Positions 44,331-56,870 of a DNA stretch of 64,000 nucleotides are shown here, one piece after another. Origin of the DNA: Ligustrum vulgare (Eukaryota; Streptophyta; Magnoliopsida; Lamiales; Oleaceae). A model generated the notes under the pieces. It was given only the letters and a program-made list of their open reading frames with translations. It did no database searches and was not told the DNA's origin. The translations under genes and the position numbers were made by a program. Within the stretch, counting starts at the first letter, position 1. Every line of letters starts with the position of its first letter. The stretch is from contig OY743184.1 in the NCBI GenBank assembly GCA_963555705.1, positions 31,258,614-31,322,613 on the forward strand, given 5' to 3'.

Positions 44331-45331
44331 TTAATATGTATAATTAATAAATAATTTTTAATTATTTAAAACAATTAATTAATATTAACTAAAACCTGAT
44401 TTTTGAGTATATATAGGTTTTGTCTTATTTTTGAAATCTATACTTGTAAACACCTTACTTATGTATTTTTCCCTTTGTTTATTTCACATTGGGCCATCAT
44501 CAATTGGGCTGACAACATTCCAGCAACCCACAATAGGTTCTCTAAGTTCCGTTATGTTTTCTTAATGTGAAATAAAGATGAAGTGCCAAAAAGATTGAAG
44601 TATATAAGACTAAAATAGAAATTTCATGCAATATTAAAATCAAGCGACTTATAAGGGATAGAGATGGTGAATATTACTTGTTCGATTACTCTTGTTTCGC
44701 GTAGAATTAAACTTTCAATAACAATTAAAATGATTCCGACGATGTGTAAGGAATAATAATATTTTGAGACAAAGTCCCAACAGTGGGTGTTTCATTTAGG
44801 AAGATTACAATTTCAAACAAAATGCCTCCAAGGGGCACAAGCACACGGAAATGCAAAGTGAACAAATCTTACAATAAATTAAAAGGAATAAACTTACATA
44901 ATTCTCTATTTTAAGAGTTATTTTTTCGGGGATCTTATCTCTACATTCTCTTTACTCTTTTATACCTCATAGACGATTTCCTTTGTTCTCTTGACGGCTG
45001 TTTATCACCCAGTAGCTGCCAATTTTCCCTATGATGGATGATTTATCAAAAAAAAAAAAAACCCATGATATATTATGGGTTGATATGAATTGAGGATTTG
45101 GAGGAAGAACTTGATGGATGGAGAAGGTTTCTAGATAGAGATATCACAAGAATATGTTAGGGTTTCAAAATTGGAAGAAATAGGTTCTTAAAAAACTGAA
45201 AACCCAGGAGATAGGTCGACCTCACTACATATGCGGTTGACCTCATTTTGGTTCTGGAAAATTCAAAAGAAGCAGTAGATTGATCTCATAAATTGGAGAT
45301 AGGTCAACTGCAAAAGAGTCAGGTCAACCTT
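44331..45331. other. AT-rich DNA, possibly the copia-5 LTR region
   Basis: No gene seen. Near 45200-45330 the GGTCGACC and GGTCAACC-type motifs recall copia LTR sequences. The region lies downstream (on the minus strand) of the copia pseudogene at 48880-52660, so it may be its 3' LTR, interrupted by CACTA-2. This is an inference without a second copy to confirm it. Confidence 0.3.
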
Positions 45332-46085
45332 CACTACAAGAAATTTACTTTCCGCATACAAAATAAATTTGTAGGGAAAGGTTCTTATTCATGGGTAAAA
45401 ATCTTCTCAGACGAAGATAATTTGTAGTTAGGTTTGTGTGGCAAACATCGAGGGGATAGATATAAGCCGAAAAAATTGGTACCTTTGTCTGCGGAGCTAT
45501 GCGCCTACGAACCCTTTCACTACAAAAATCATTTATCGTCTAAGATCTTTCCCAACGAAATTATTTGTATGATAATGTTTATTTTACCTACGAAATATAT
45601 TTCGTTAGCTGAAGTTCGAGCCTACAAATCTTTTAGCGACAAATATTATTTATCGTCTAATTTCTATCCCAACACATTTTTTTGTATTCTAATGTTAGAT
45701 TGGACTACGAAATATGTTTGTAGGTATATAGTAAAATGATGTTGTAAGCTAAATCTTAGTTTTCCCAACAAATAATTGTTTGTATGGAAAGCACTTTGTA
45801 AATTAATTTCTTGTCACAATTTTTTGTTTGTAGGGAAAGCTTATTTATAGGATAAAAATAAATTAAATTTAAATTTAAATTTCTAATATATTGCTAACTC
45901 CAACTAAAAACTCATTGTCATTGAATGTAATGTAAACATAAAAATAGTTTAGCAAACATGCTCTTTAGCTATCATTAATGCATCTATATAATAATAATAA
46001 AATAAATATATATCCCATAAATTAATTAAATATGCTACTCATCCTCATCAAAGTTGTGCTCTTCTTCAAAGTTGTTCTCTTCTCC

Positions 46086-46538
46086 CTAAACATCACCATC
46101 TTCCTCGATAGCATCATCTATTGACAATGGCGTAAATGGTGGCATGACAAAACCAGGAACATTATGATATATATGCTGCATAAAATGATGTAAAGATTGT
46201 AATGTAGAATTAAATTGTCGCCCAACAACCTTCAGCTTATTTTGCATTCTTTTCTCCATCTTCACTCGAGATGCATCGGCTGCCTTTCTAGCAGTACGTT
46301 CTACTTCCAACTCTTGCTCCAAATTGCGCACATGTGAAGTAGTCCTAATGTTTCGAAGACGACCATTTCCCAAATCATGAATTTGACGCACAGGTTTCTC
46401 TCCTAGTACAGACATTATGATATTAAGTTCAGCCTCAGGATCCTCAACAGGTATCTCCTCCAAAGGTGTATCTTCCAGAAGTTGTTGTTCCTTAGCCTTT
46501 TGCAAGAGATATTCATCAATTTTGACAAGCATCTCATC
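46086..46538 (-). pseudogene. CACTA transposase C-terminal exon (Transposase_24-like)
   Basis: The exon follows a good 3' splice site (TACCTTGCAG) and encodes 150 residues to a stop at 46086. DEMLVKIDEYLLQKAKEQQL and LEEIPVEDPEAELNIIMSVL match the C-terminal region of plant En/Spm accessory transposases of the Ptta/Transposase_24 type. A coiled-coil stretch (NLEQELEVERTARKAADASR) and an acidic end follow. The upstream DNA-binding part is not recognisable in 46550-47940, although a leader ending in CAACCAG|GTATGAA at about 47722 may belong to it. The product would be partial. Confidence 0.7.
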
Positions 46539-47539
46539 CTGCAAGGTATTGAAAGAAAAACAAGATATATATAAGTAGACACCCAAAATTAAGGCAACAG
46601 CAGAATTTGTGGGATTAAAATATCCATGCGGCCGAGTTTTGAAGAGGGAGGAGACTTTTGAACAAATAAGGCAGCAACTAGGTTTTGAAAAGAAGGGACG
46701 GAAACAATAGACAATTTGGAGACAATTTGGAAACATAAGCTGCCACAAATTATTTATATATTAAAAAAAAATCATCACGGTGACCCAAATAGTTAGCCAA
46801 AAATGTAGCCAATCATTACTTGTTTTCAAATTTTATTGTAGAGGACCACATGTGTATTGCAGTTGATTTTACTAAGTACTAATGTGCAGACTTAAATTGG
46901 GTGGCTGAGTGTGGAAGTATGAGAGGATTAAGAACTGAAGTATCATATCATGGCTTAATTGTTTGAGATATAACAATAAACACAGATTAAAAGTAACACA
47001 TATTACACATAGATTGATCCCCTCAATAATACCAATCCAAATGAACAAAAAGTTTCAAAACTCTAGCGTCTTGAAAATGTAAACAAGCGTTACACAAAGA
47101 AAATATATTATAGCTAGTGCCCAGAAAAAAAAATAGAGAAGAATGAAAATTTTTGAAGTTACTTGAAAATACATATAGAAGATGTATAAAACTGTAATTA
47201 TGTATAAAACTTTTGGCTATCCTAGTATTCATAAATCTTGTGGTATATCTCATTTGTGCGGTGTGGTGCAAACCAAATCAGAAACCTAAACCTTCTACCA
47301 AACAGATAGAGACTGCTGAAGAAAACTGCTAATGTTTAGTTCAATTTAAACTAGGGGGAAAAAAAGGTTTTCAAGGGTACCATGTAATTGAAGTTAATAA
47401 ATATGGTTTTCAAAGTTCCACAATTTAATTTTCTACAGTGAGTTTTATAGTTAGAAGTCGATAAGTACCACTGACAACCCATAAAAATTAACAGATAAAT
47501 GAAAATGAGTGCAAATCGACACAGAAAAGGAGAAATCAA

Positions 47540-47760
47540 ATATGAATTCATACCTGATTGAAGTCAATTTCCTCTTCCGTGTTTGTCCTCTATTTAGTCG
47601 ATTTCCTCTTTCAAGAACTGAAAAACGAAATATGAAGTCCTGATTGTCCTCTATTTAGCCGATTTCCTCTTTCAAAAACTGAAAAACAAAATTATCATCA
47701 TGCTTTGAAGATGAATTCATACCTGGTTGAAGTCAATTTTCTCTTCCGTGACCAATTGAA
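47540..47760. repeat. Local duplications in the CACTA-2 leader
   Basis: A unit of about 62 bp (CCTCTATTTAGTCGATTTCC onward) is duplicated. The segment around GAATTCATACCTG, then TTGAAGTCAATTT, occurs on both sides (47545 and 47715), duplicating an apparent splice donor. Confidence 0.75.
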
Positions 47761-48879
47761 AAGCAAAAAATTTGGAATTTTGACAGAATTTTTGTAATTG
47801 CTGAGGGTAAATTCTGGGTCGCTGGGCAAACGTGAATCGTGATATGTTGATTGTGGGCAACTTCCTCTCCTCTTCTAGTGTAGGGCAAAGTCGAGTGATG
47901 AGAGGGTGAAGGGAGGGAAACATGATGGTTTTAGAGGGAAATTTTTTCTTTTATTTTTTATTATTTTTTTGGTAAAAAAAGTTAGATTAAATTTTTATTT
48001 TTTTTAATTATTTTTTCCTATAAAATAATTTTTTTACAATTATTTTAAAAAAAATTGCAAATTTCTCTTTAATTATTAGCCTATAAATGGGTCATTTTTT
48101 GTCGATAAAAATATATCTTACGCCACGAATTTTTTATCTGAAAAAATTACATATTTGTAGGTACACAGTCCTCTAATTTTGAAAATTTTAGAGCTAAATG
48201 TTAGTTGTACGAACCCTCGTTTTGTGGGGGAATGTGATAAATTCCCCATGAGAAACTCTACGACCTGAAGGAGAAGGTTGATCCTCGCTTCGAAACGGAA
48301 AACGTATTTGTTAAAATAACAATAAACAAATGAATAATATTGAAAATATCTAAAAAAATCATTTTACAAAATATCAAATATTTAGGGTAAAATAAACTTA
48401 CGTTACAAATAAAAATTTTCATCTAAAATTTTGTGGGAGAAATTATGTCCCAACAAAAATTATTTTTGTGAGAAAAACTTAATTTCGCCTACAAATCTCA
48501 TTTCAAAGGCGGAATTTTGTAGGCTAAGTATACATATTTTTGGAGCCAATTTTTTACACCTACAAAATCTTATTTTGCGGGGAAAAATAATTTTTACCTA
48601 CAAATCTTATTTTGTATGCACATTATTTGTAGGAAAACACAAAATTTTCTAATAATACCTACAAAATCTCATTTTCCGGGGAAAGGCAATCTTTACATAC
48701 AAATCTCATTTTGTATGTGCATTATTTGTAGGTAAAGCAAAATTTTCTTTTAGTGCTTAAACCTCCCAGAATTCTTTTTTACAAGGCTTCGCGGTATGCT
48801 TTCTACATGAATTATGCAATGTCACGTAAAATGTAATCATATATAGTTACATGTATAAAGACATCAAAAAATTTAATCA

Positions 48880-50370
48880 CATATTTCACTTTCATCAATA
48901 ATTCCTAATCCTCTTCTAACATAGGAAAATCTATAAAGAACAATGGGTTTTTTAGGATATCAACTAGTTGATTTTCCATATTTACAAATTCTAAATTGAT
49001 ATCTCCTTTTTTAACATGATTCTAAGAAAGTAGTGTCTAATTTTGATATGTTTGGTACGAGAGTATAAAATGGGATTTTTGGACAAGTTTATGAAAATAG
49101 TGTTATCACACATGATAGGAACATCATCAATAGTTAAGTGAAAATCAAAAAACTCTTATTTCATCCATATCACTTGAGTACAACAACTAGCGGATGAGAT
49201 ATATTTGGCTTCAATGGTATATAATGCAAAGTAATTTTTTTTTCCTTACTAAATCATGACACAAATGCAAAGCCTAGAAAGTGACAAGTTCCGCTAGTGC
49301 TTATTCAATCAATTGAGTAACCGTCCTAATCGCATCCGAGTAGCAAAGTAAAATATAGCACATAAGATCACCCTAAATATGATGGTAGGGCTTTTATTTA
49401 AGATGAAGAAGATATCCGGTAGTACGTAATATTTTTTATGAGACTATGGAAGCACATTGGTTGTCTTTATCCAATTTGATTGATAAACTCATTGGAGTAT
49501 TCATTGGCTTTAATTATTCCATCTCGAACTTTTTGAGCATGTCCAATATGTATTTGATTTGACTAATGAAGATTCCTTCATCATTTTGTTTAATTCGAAG
49601 TCTAAGGAAGAGTTTGAGTTATTCTATCATGCTCATTTCAAGTGCATTGCTCAATCACTTTGAGAGTTCTTCACAAAATAAAATGTTAGTAGCACCAAAT
49701 ATAACATCAACATAAATTTGAACAACAGTCATATCATTCTTTTTATTTGATAAATAGTGTAGTGTCTACCTTTCCCATTTAAAATATCATTTGTAAGGAG
49801 AATTTTGCTCAATCTTTCATATTAAGCTCGAAGACCTTGCTTAAACCCATAGAGAGCTTTTCTAAATTTTACATGTTTTATGAAAATTTGTTATTTTTAA
49901 ACCCAAAAGGTTGCTCGACACACACTTCTTTCTTCATTGAATCCATTTAAGAAGTAACTTTTGACATACATTTGATAGAAAGTAAATATTTTACGACAAG
50001 CAAAAGCAAGAAGCATGTGAATAGATTTCAATCTAGCAACCGGTGCAAATGTTTCTTTGATGTCTATTTATTCTTCTTGATTATTACCTTGGGTCACTAA
50101 TCTAGCTTTGTTGGGCAAAATTTGGCCATTTTCATCTCATTTATTTGAAAGACACATTTTATTACAATAGCGATTTGACCATTTGGTCTAGCAAATAAAT
50201 TTTACACGTGATTTCTTGCAAATAGATTTAGTTCTTCTAGGATAGCTAGAATCCAAAATTCATAAACCTGTCTTCTTTGAAATTCTTTGGTTTGATTTGA
50301 GAGATGAAATCAAAGTTATTTTGAGAATTTCTACTATAATTTCAAGTACTTGCCCCTTTGAATGGATCAC
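48880..50370 (-). pseudogene. Ty1/copia RT and RNase H relic (copia-5)
   Basis: On the minus strand the RT reads LDVKSYFLNGF and FRKALYGFKQGLRA-YERL near 49800-50050. Towards lower coordinates the RNase H follows: STSGTCHFLGFAFVS, TIEAKYISSASCCTQVIWMK near 49200, SKNPILYSRTKHIKIRHYFL and NMENQLVDILKKP near 48950. Stops are common. The end, near 48880, lies 125 bp from CACTA-2. Confidence 0.85.
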
Positions 50371-51385
50371 CTATAATGAATTCTTTGGCTGAGAAGATGC
50401 AAACTTCAATTCCTTGGGTAGAGGTAGATCATTTAGTTCTTTGGAAGATGCCGCTAGATTTGGTTGAATACTCATTTCTTCTTCATGTGGATTCTCTTCA
50501 TTGATCATATTTTCCTTGTGTTGATCTTGGATGCTCATTTGTTCAAATGGAATCTCACTATAAATGTTTTCATCAATGCCTTTTTTCATCACGAGGATTA
50601 GTTTCATCAAAAATAACATTCATTGATTATTCGACTACAAGCATTCTTATGTTAAAAACACAAAAAGCTTTGCTAGTAGATGAATAGTTTAAGAAATAAT
50701 CCAAAATCTTATTTTTATCAAATTTTTCCAAATTATCTTTTGTATTTAAAATAAAACATTTACTTCCAAAGACTTTAAAGTAACCAATATTAGGAATTCT
50801 ATCTCTTCAAAGCTCATAAGGGATTTTTGTTTTCTTCTTGCTCACTAAAACACAATTAATGATGTAGCAATCGGTGTTAACGACTTCGTCCCAAAAGTAT
50901 TTTGGTAAATTCTTTTCATTGAGCATGGATCTAGCCATTTCTTGTAATGTATGATTCTTCTTTTCTACTACACCTTTTTGTTGAGAAGTTCTTGGAGCCG
51001 ATAAATTGTGTTCATATCTATTGATTTTGTAAAATTCATGAAATAAAATATTTTCAAAGTCTCCACCATGATCACATCTTATGGAAACAATGGAGTATTA
51101 TTTTTCATTTCGAGTCTTTTTGCAAAAATATTTGGAAGGATTTAGTGCTCAGCCTTTAAGATTTAGAAATAATACCTAAGTGAACCGAGAGGAATCATCA
51201 ACTGTAGAAAAAGTATAGTGTTTTCCGTTCAAACTTGCAGTTCTTGATGGACCGAAAAGATAAATGTGAAGTAGTTGTAAAGGTTTTGTGGAAAATTCAA
51301 ATTTCTTAGATTTGAAAGAGCTTTTCACTTATTTTCCAAATTCAAATTTCTTAGATTTGAAAGAGCTTTTCACTTATTTTCCAAG
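50371..51385 (-). pseudogene. Copia-5 integrase and RT linker
   Basis: Integrase pieces include VSIRCDHGGDFENILFHEF (second Asp region) and SAPRTSQQKGVVEKKNHTLQ (the catalytic Glu in VVEKKN). They continue with MARSMLNEKNLPKYFWDEV and VFGSKCFILNTKDNLEKFDK. The linker frame 50371-50619 (NVIFDETN-like, then IDENIYSEIPFEQMSIQDQH) joins integrase to RT. A 46-bp segment is tandemly duplicated at about 51296-51387. Confidence 0.85.
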
Positions 51386-51790
51386 TTAACAGGCATCATA
51401 AATTTTATTCTTTACAAATATTATTTTTGGGAAACCTTTCATAACACAATTTTCAAGCTCAATATTTAAAACATAAACATTCTTATTCCAGTACCCTATA
51501 AATACAACCTCTTTAGATGCAGGATCCTTAACGAGGCATTTGGTTGAATCGAATTTGATTTCATAACCTTTGTCACATAATTGACTCATACTAAGCAAAT
51601 TATGCATAATTTTATCAACTAACACATTCTCTTTAAAGGGAAGATGAGTTACCAATGCCAATGATTTTTCCTTTAGAGTTGTAGAAATTACATGGGTTTT
51701 TTCTTTCATTTGGAAGCTAAATAAAACTATTATTTCTAATCACATGCTTCCAGCATCCACTATCCAAGAACCAATGGCTATTTACCTTCT
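51386..51790 (-). pseudogene. Copia-5 protease and pre-integrase region
   Basis: The protease active-site segment WFLDSGCWKHVIRNN is readable near 51740-51785. The frame 51386-51709 carries the GAG pre-integrase domain (VLVDKIMHNLLSMSQLCDKG, CLVKDPASKEVVF, KNVYVLNIE). Order and strand agree with the rest of copia-5. Confidence 0.85.
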
Positions 51791-52660
51791 TTGGTATCTC
51801 ATCTCCAATAGCCATTAAGCACATGTTGGCAATTTCTTCTTGACTTTCGCTTTCTTCTTCTTCTTCATTACTTTCATCTCATGTTGCTTGAAGAGCTTTC
51901 TATTTAGGAAATCTTGTTAGGACATTCGGATCTTTTGTGACCTATTTTTTACAATCATAACAAACAGTTTTCTTTTTTGCGTCTTCATTCTTTTCATTTC
52001 TTCTTGGAAATCAATGATTTTTGTTGAAACCTCTCTACTTCTTTACTAGAAGAACTAAATTATCTATTTTGTCTTCATCCATTGAGATGCTAGAAGGCCC
52101 TTCCTCATTTTTTGTATTTAAGGTAATTTGTTTTCTAGGAGATTCCTTTGCTTCCTCCATTTTTCTCTTTCTAGTCATTCCTTTACCTCCGCAATGTTGA
52201 GCTCGTAATTCATTAACATACCATAAAGTTCCTCCAATTGATATGTGTTGACATTTTGTGTATTTTAAATCAACATTCTCAATGGACTCCAATCTTCTAA
52301 GAGAGACCTAAGCATTTAACTGTCAAGTTCACCATTAGAAGATTTACGATTATGCTGGTGCCCATGTAAGTAATCATGCTAGTTATAGGTTCATCTTATT
52401 TCATAAAGAATATTTACAATATCGGTAAATCGAGTAATCATGCTACTTATAGGTTCATCTAATTTCATGAAGAAATTTTCATAATCTTTAAACAAGAGAT
52501 TAATCTTACACTCTTTCACTTAGCTAGTGCCCATGTAAGTAACCTATAATGCATGTCAAATATCAAATGTGGAATCACGTGTGCTAATACAATTAAACTC
52601 ATTTTTATCCAATGAACAATAAAGGAGATTTTTGGCTCAAGCATTTAATGAAAATTACTT
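51791..52660 (-). pseudogene. Copia-5 gag relic
   Basis: The gag C-terminal frame 52035-52292 (KQITLNTKNEEGPSSISMDE, DNLVLLVKK) is followed at lower coordinates by a damaged zinc knuckle (CYDCKK, then a stop). Upstream pieces at 52300-52660 resemble the copia gag helix region (HALQVTYMGTS, KECKINLL, FMKLDEPISSMITRFTDIVN). A segment of about 32 bp (ATCATGCTAGTTATAGGTTC onward) is repeated at 52373 and 52436. Confidence 0.75.
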
Positions 52661-54901
52661 TAAAATTTATTTGTCTTTTTTAACCTTTCTTTAAATAAAT
52701 AAATTATAATTAATAAAGAGGAAGATGATAATAACATAGTTGCATTATATGAAGATGATATTGACGTATTTGTATTATAATCGTCAGAGTTGAACGTGCA
52801 TTGCACATTATTCTAAGATGCTTTATTAGTGTTGTAAAAGTAATATTTGAAGATATGTGAACATAAAAAAAAAAAAAAAATGTTGAACTTTTTATTAAAT
52901 AAGAATCTCTCTATATACAATATGTTTTGTGTGGTTAAGGGTATCTGACTTGACTAAGCCTTTGAATTTATCATATAAATTCCTCGAGAAAGTGCAACAC
53001 ATAAATCTATGTGCGAGATTACGTGTGGGAGATATTTCGACGTGAAGTATTTTCTGTATTAGGCCTTGTTGATTGTAATTGCAAAATAAAGACAAATCCT
53101 ACATTTTTGTAATAAGATTCGACCAAGCTCTTTCTAACTGCTGTTTATTTTCATAAGCTAGTAGTCTCTTAACCATAATGTGGGAGGAATCTTGATGTGG
53201 CTAAAACCTATTTGTTGATATGTTAGAAAGAAAGGTAAAATATTTGATAATTGAAATGAAATAACAAACGATTAGTGAAAATAATTTAAATAGTTGAGAA
53301 AGTCAATTATAACAGTCCTTCTATATACCATTTTGATATGCACTTAACATCTGAGGAATACCACCATTTCTTCATATTCACTTAATATGAATCGAATATA
53401 TGAATTGGAATTATTAAATGGACATTGCTACGTGTACATATTAGTGTACTTACTAGATACGTGATGGTGGGAGAACATAACAATCATTACACTGTTCATG
53501 CATTTAGTGTGTATACTAGTGTGTACATATTGTATTTTCCTTATTATTACATATATATGCATTATGTCTCTATTAACCTTCTTTGCATCTTAACTTTCAT
53601 TGTATAAATCAGTTGAAACAAAACTCCCATTTAAGACCATCTTTTGTTCAAAATGATTTTCGTTTATGTGATATTATATGTTAGTCGTTAGATACATAAA
53701 TGATAAAATGTTTTTCACTTAAATCTTACAACCGATAAAACTTCTTATGTGTAGTTCGTTCCATAAAGTCTTCAATGCACACTACAATAGCACATTGAGA
53801 CAACTATTGCTAAGATTTTCTCAACTTATTTCCATTTTTGCCCAAATATGGGAGAATCTTAATATAAACAAACACTTCATCACCATAAATTGAGGTTTTT
53901 TAAACACGTAAAGCGTAAAAGACGTATAGATCAAGTCTTATGGGTCTCGACGCATTTAGACAAAAGCAAAATAAATTATTGTCATATTTTTAATAATATT
54001 TTAATTATTTCAGACTAATAAATAATAAGACGTCTCAAAGATTTATTTAAAAAATTATCTTTCAAATTTTCCAAAAGGAAAAAAAAAAAAGCATAATTCT
54101 CAAAATCGTTATAATCATCTAATAATTAATTCCTATAATTAGATTAAATAGGAACATAACATAAGCCTGGATTAACTTTGCCTATGCTTCTCTCGTTTTT
54201 TTTTTCAAATCTCTTTTTTCCTTATGCTCATTTTCAATCACACATCACACAATAAAATATTCTATACATAAACCTAAAATTTCTTCATACTTTTTAATCA
54301 CACATTTTCCAAAAAATCAATTTCAAAAATCAATTTCTCTTTATAATATCCATCTTTTTTTTTTAAGTGTCGAATTCAAAGTTGCAAATGATGTGAAAAG
54401 TGAACTGAGCAAAGAAAAAAAAAGAAATGGAAAATGATGAACGTGTTAAATTTGTTATTTTTATTTTCTCTAAATCATGTATTCTCTTATTTCAAACATG
54501 AACACGATAAGGTCTTGAACCATTCGTAGAGATTGAATTTGGACTAGGTTAAATTTTAGGAAAAATTGCAGGGAGGCCCTTAACCTTTCATCTTTTTACA
54601 AATTTCATCATAACCTTCATTTTATGTCATTCACAGTCTCAAACCTTTAAAAAATATGAACCTTAGTTCCAAATGGATAGAAATTATTCATTTAATCGTT
54701 AGTTGACCAAAGAAGTTGATTTTGATCAAATTTAAAATAGGTAAGATGATAACTCTGCTATTTATCCTTTTTTATCTCTTCAAATAATTAAAACAAAATA
54801 AAAATAAAAGGAAAAAACTTTCATCTTCTCCCTTATCCCTTCCCCAAACCCTATCTCCACCATCACCTTCATCTCTTCGTCGGAAAACACCAAGAGGCTA
54901 A
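52661..54901. other. AT-rich intergenic DNA, no supported gene
   Basis: No copia PBS or LTR pair is visible for copia-5. A 66-codon minus frame at 52895-53095 has no family I recognise. The stretch 54545-54790 (GAAAAATTGCAGGGAGGCCC onward) has the look of a common plant repeat, but I found no paired end. The last 70 bp (54830-54901, CCCCAAACCCTATCTCCACC onward) is probably the first part of the 5' UTR of the FHA pseudogene. Confidence 0.5.
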
Positions 54902-55321
54902 GGGGCCGTTCTCTTTGTATTTCGATTTTGGATTTTGAGTTTTGGATTTTGTTTTGAATTTTGGATTTTGGTTGTTTGTTTTTGAATTGCTAAAAACATG
55001 TTCTCTTTGTGATTTTGGAAAACTGTTTTCAAAAATAGAAAATTGAAAAATGCGTTTACTTCATAATTTTTTGACATATTTATTTTGTGATATTTTATAT
55101 GTAAAAAATGGTTGATTTGTCAAATTACATTAATTTTAATGTTAATAAATCAGTTAGTTCTCTATGTCAATAAATTCATCTTTAATATTGTTTCAACTAA
55201 ACAAAAATTTAACCACATACCAACAAAATCTTAACATGGATCTATATATAATGAGAAAATAATATAAGGATTTCAAGTGAATGAAGTGTCTAACATTTAC
55301 CAAATAATAATAATAATAATA

Positions 55322-55372
<51 letters not shown>

Positions 55373-56176
55373 ATAAATAATTAATTAATTAATTAAAAAA
55401 AAGTCTTAACATGGATCTATATAATGACAAAATAACATAAGAATTTCAAGTGAAGGAAGTATCTCACTTTTACAAAAAAAAAAAATAATAATAAAATTTA
55501 CAAAAAAAATATCTTAAAATGGATCTATATATAATGGCAAAATAACATAAGAATTTCAAGTGAATGAAGTGTCTCACTTTTACAAAAAATAATAATAATA
55601 ATAATAATAAAATTAAAAAAAAAAAAATTTAAAAAAAAATCTTAACATGAATCTATATAAAATGACAAAATAATATAAGAACTTCAAATGAAGGAAGTGT
55701 CTCACTTTTACCAAAAAAAAATAATAATAATAATAATAATTTACAAAAAAAAAAAATCTTAACATGGATCTATATATAATGACAAAATAACATAAAAATT
55801 TCAAGTAAAGAAAGTGTCTCACATTTAAAAAATAATAATAATAAATAAAAAAAATTACAAAAAAAAAAAAAATCTTAATATGGATCTATATATAATGGCA
55901 AAATAATATAAGAATTTTAAGTAAAGGAAGTGTTTCACATTTACAAAAATAAAAATAAAAATAAAAAAATCCAAAACACGCGTTTTGGTCGTTTTGGACT
56001 TTTTAACACAAAATATCCAAAACGCAATAAACTCATTTTGAGTTTCCTTTATTTTATTTTATTTTTTTTGTATTTTGGAAAAAGCATTTCTGAAAATGGG
56101 CAAAGTGAACGCGTTTTCAATATTTCCAAAAATCGAAAACTCAAAACGGGCTGAAAACAACAAAGAGAACGGGGCC
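54902..56176. mobile_element. Tourist-like element with internal minisatellite, 1275 bp
   Basis: The ends GGGGCCGTTCTCTTTG and CAAAGAGAACGGGGCC are inverted repeats (15 of 16). They are flanked by TAA (54899-54901 and 56177-56179). Subterminal AAAACTGTTTTC and TTTTGGATTTTG repeats are mirrored near the right end. The unusual length comes from six tandem copies of a unit of about 115 bp in the middle. There is no transposase. Confidence 0.85.
55230..55990. repeat. Minisatellite of six copies, plus (AAT)n/(ATT)n
   Basis: Copies start CTTAACATGGATCTATATA at 55230, 55404, 55513, 55641, 55758 and 55874, each followed by CATAAGAATTTCAAGTGAA and then a variable A-rich or AAT-rich tail. The first tail holds a long AAT/ATT palindromic microsatellite (about 55305-55371), which explains the 174-bp first period. 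Confidence 0.9.
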
Positions 56177-56264
56177 TAAAACTCTTCCCTCAAGATAATT
56201 TTAATTGAAAAATCTCAATTTTTTTTTTTCTTCTGTGATCCTGTATACAATTTACAGTAACAAA

Positions 56265-56729
56265 ATGGGAAGCAACGATGTGGATGTAGGATTCGCGAAG
56301 CTGCAGGAGGAGGATTCGAATACTATATGCAGACTTATTCAATAACTTTAGAGCGCAATTCAAAGAAATCTTCGATGGATGTTGATAATTCTTCCCTCGA
56401 CGGTGGCATGAACATCAGCCACCACCACGCATGCATCTTTTACAAATTCCAATGGCGGTGCTTCTCTCGAGGTGCTTGGAAAGAACGATTGTTTCATCAA
56501 GGGCGTGCTTCATATTCCTAGAAACCCCCATGTGAAGCTCAATTCGAAGGACCTACTGCAAATTAGGGACAAGGAGTTTTTATTTTCTATTTTCGGTGTC
56601 TTGGGAGGTCATATTGGGCCGAGGCATTATTTGAATAAGAGGAAATTAGTTGAGGCCATGTATTTGAACTTTACAATTCAAAAACAAGTATCACAAGTGA
56701 TATATAGAGAAATCAAGTTTTTTTTTTAA
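56265..56729 (+). pseudogene. FHA-domain protein pseudogene (FHA2/FHA1-like)
   Basis: It starts MGSNDVDVGFAKLQ at 56265 and matches the conserved plant FHA2 family (known members bind phosphothreonine in the nucleus). A missing T near 56309 shifts the frame to YYMQTYSITLERNSKKSSMD. A second shift near 56465 leads to LEVLGKNDCFIKG-like residues and HVKLNSKDLLQIRDKEF, then LGGHIGPRHY. In the FHA loops the conserved G of GRNSKK is Glu (ERNSKK), and the S..H motif persists as NISHHHA with the usual Arg changed. No introns are visible within the match, so it may be a processed copy. The 5' UTR is split by the Tourist-like element. Confidence 0.85.
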
Positions 56730-56870
56730 ACTAATAATTATATTTTTTTATAAATTAACACCCAAACCCTACCCGTTCCAACTCTCTCTCTCTCTCCAAA
56801 AATCCACCGTCGCTAAAGCATCTCAGCTGCGGTGCTCAATGAAACTTAGAACCACCACGTAGGGCGTCGT
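56730..56870. other. AT-rich then CT-rich spacer before element C
   Basis: It holds a CTCTCTCTCTCTC run and GC-rich sequence that continues at 63025 after element C. The tract order resembles 43240-43480. Confidence 0.5.

Larger units (their letters stand above)
45332..48755 (-). mobile_element. CACTA transposon CACTA-2, 3424 bp
   Basis: It starts CACTACAAGAAATTTAC and ends AAAATTTTCTTTTAGTG, with CTT duplicated at 45329-45331 and 48756-48758. Subterminal arrays contain TTTGTAGG and CCTACAAAT repeats (45332-45860 and about 48110-48755). It keeps one transposase exon on the minus strand and probably a 5' leader, so it is likely a deletion derivative. Confidence 0.92.

Noticed and set aside
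52895..53095. 66-codon minus ORF (LAHRFMCCTFSRNLYDKFKG)
   Set aside because: It looks protein-like, but I cannot place it in a family and see no start context or neighbours to support it.
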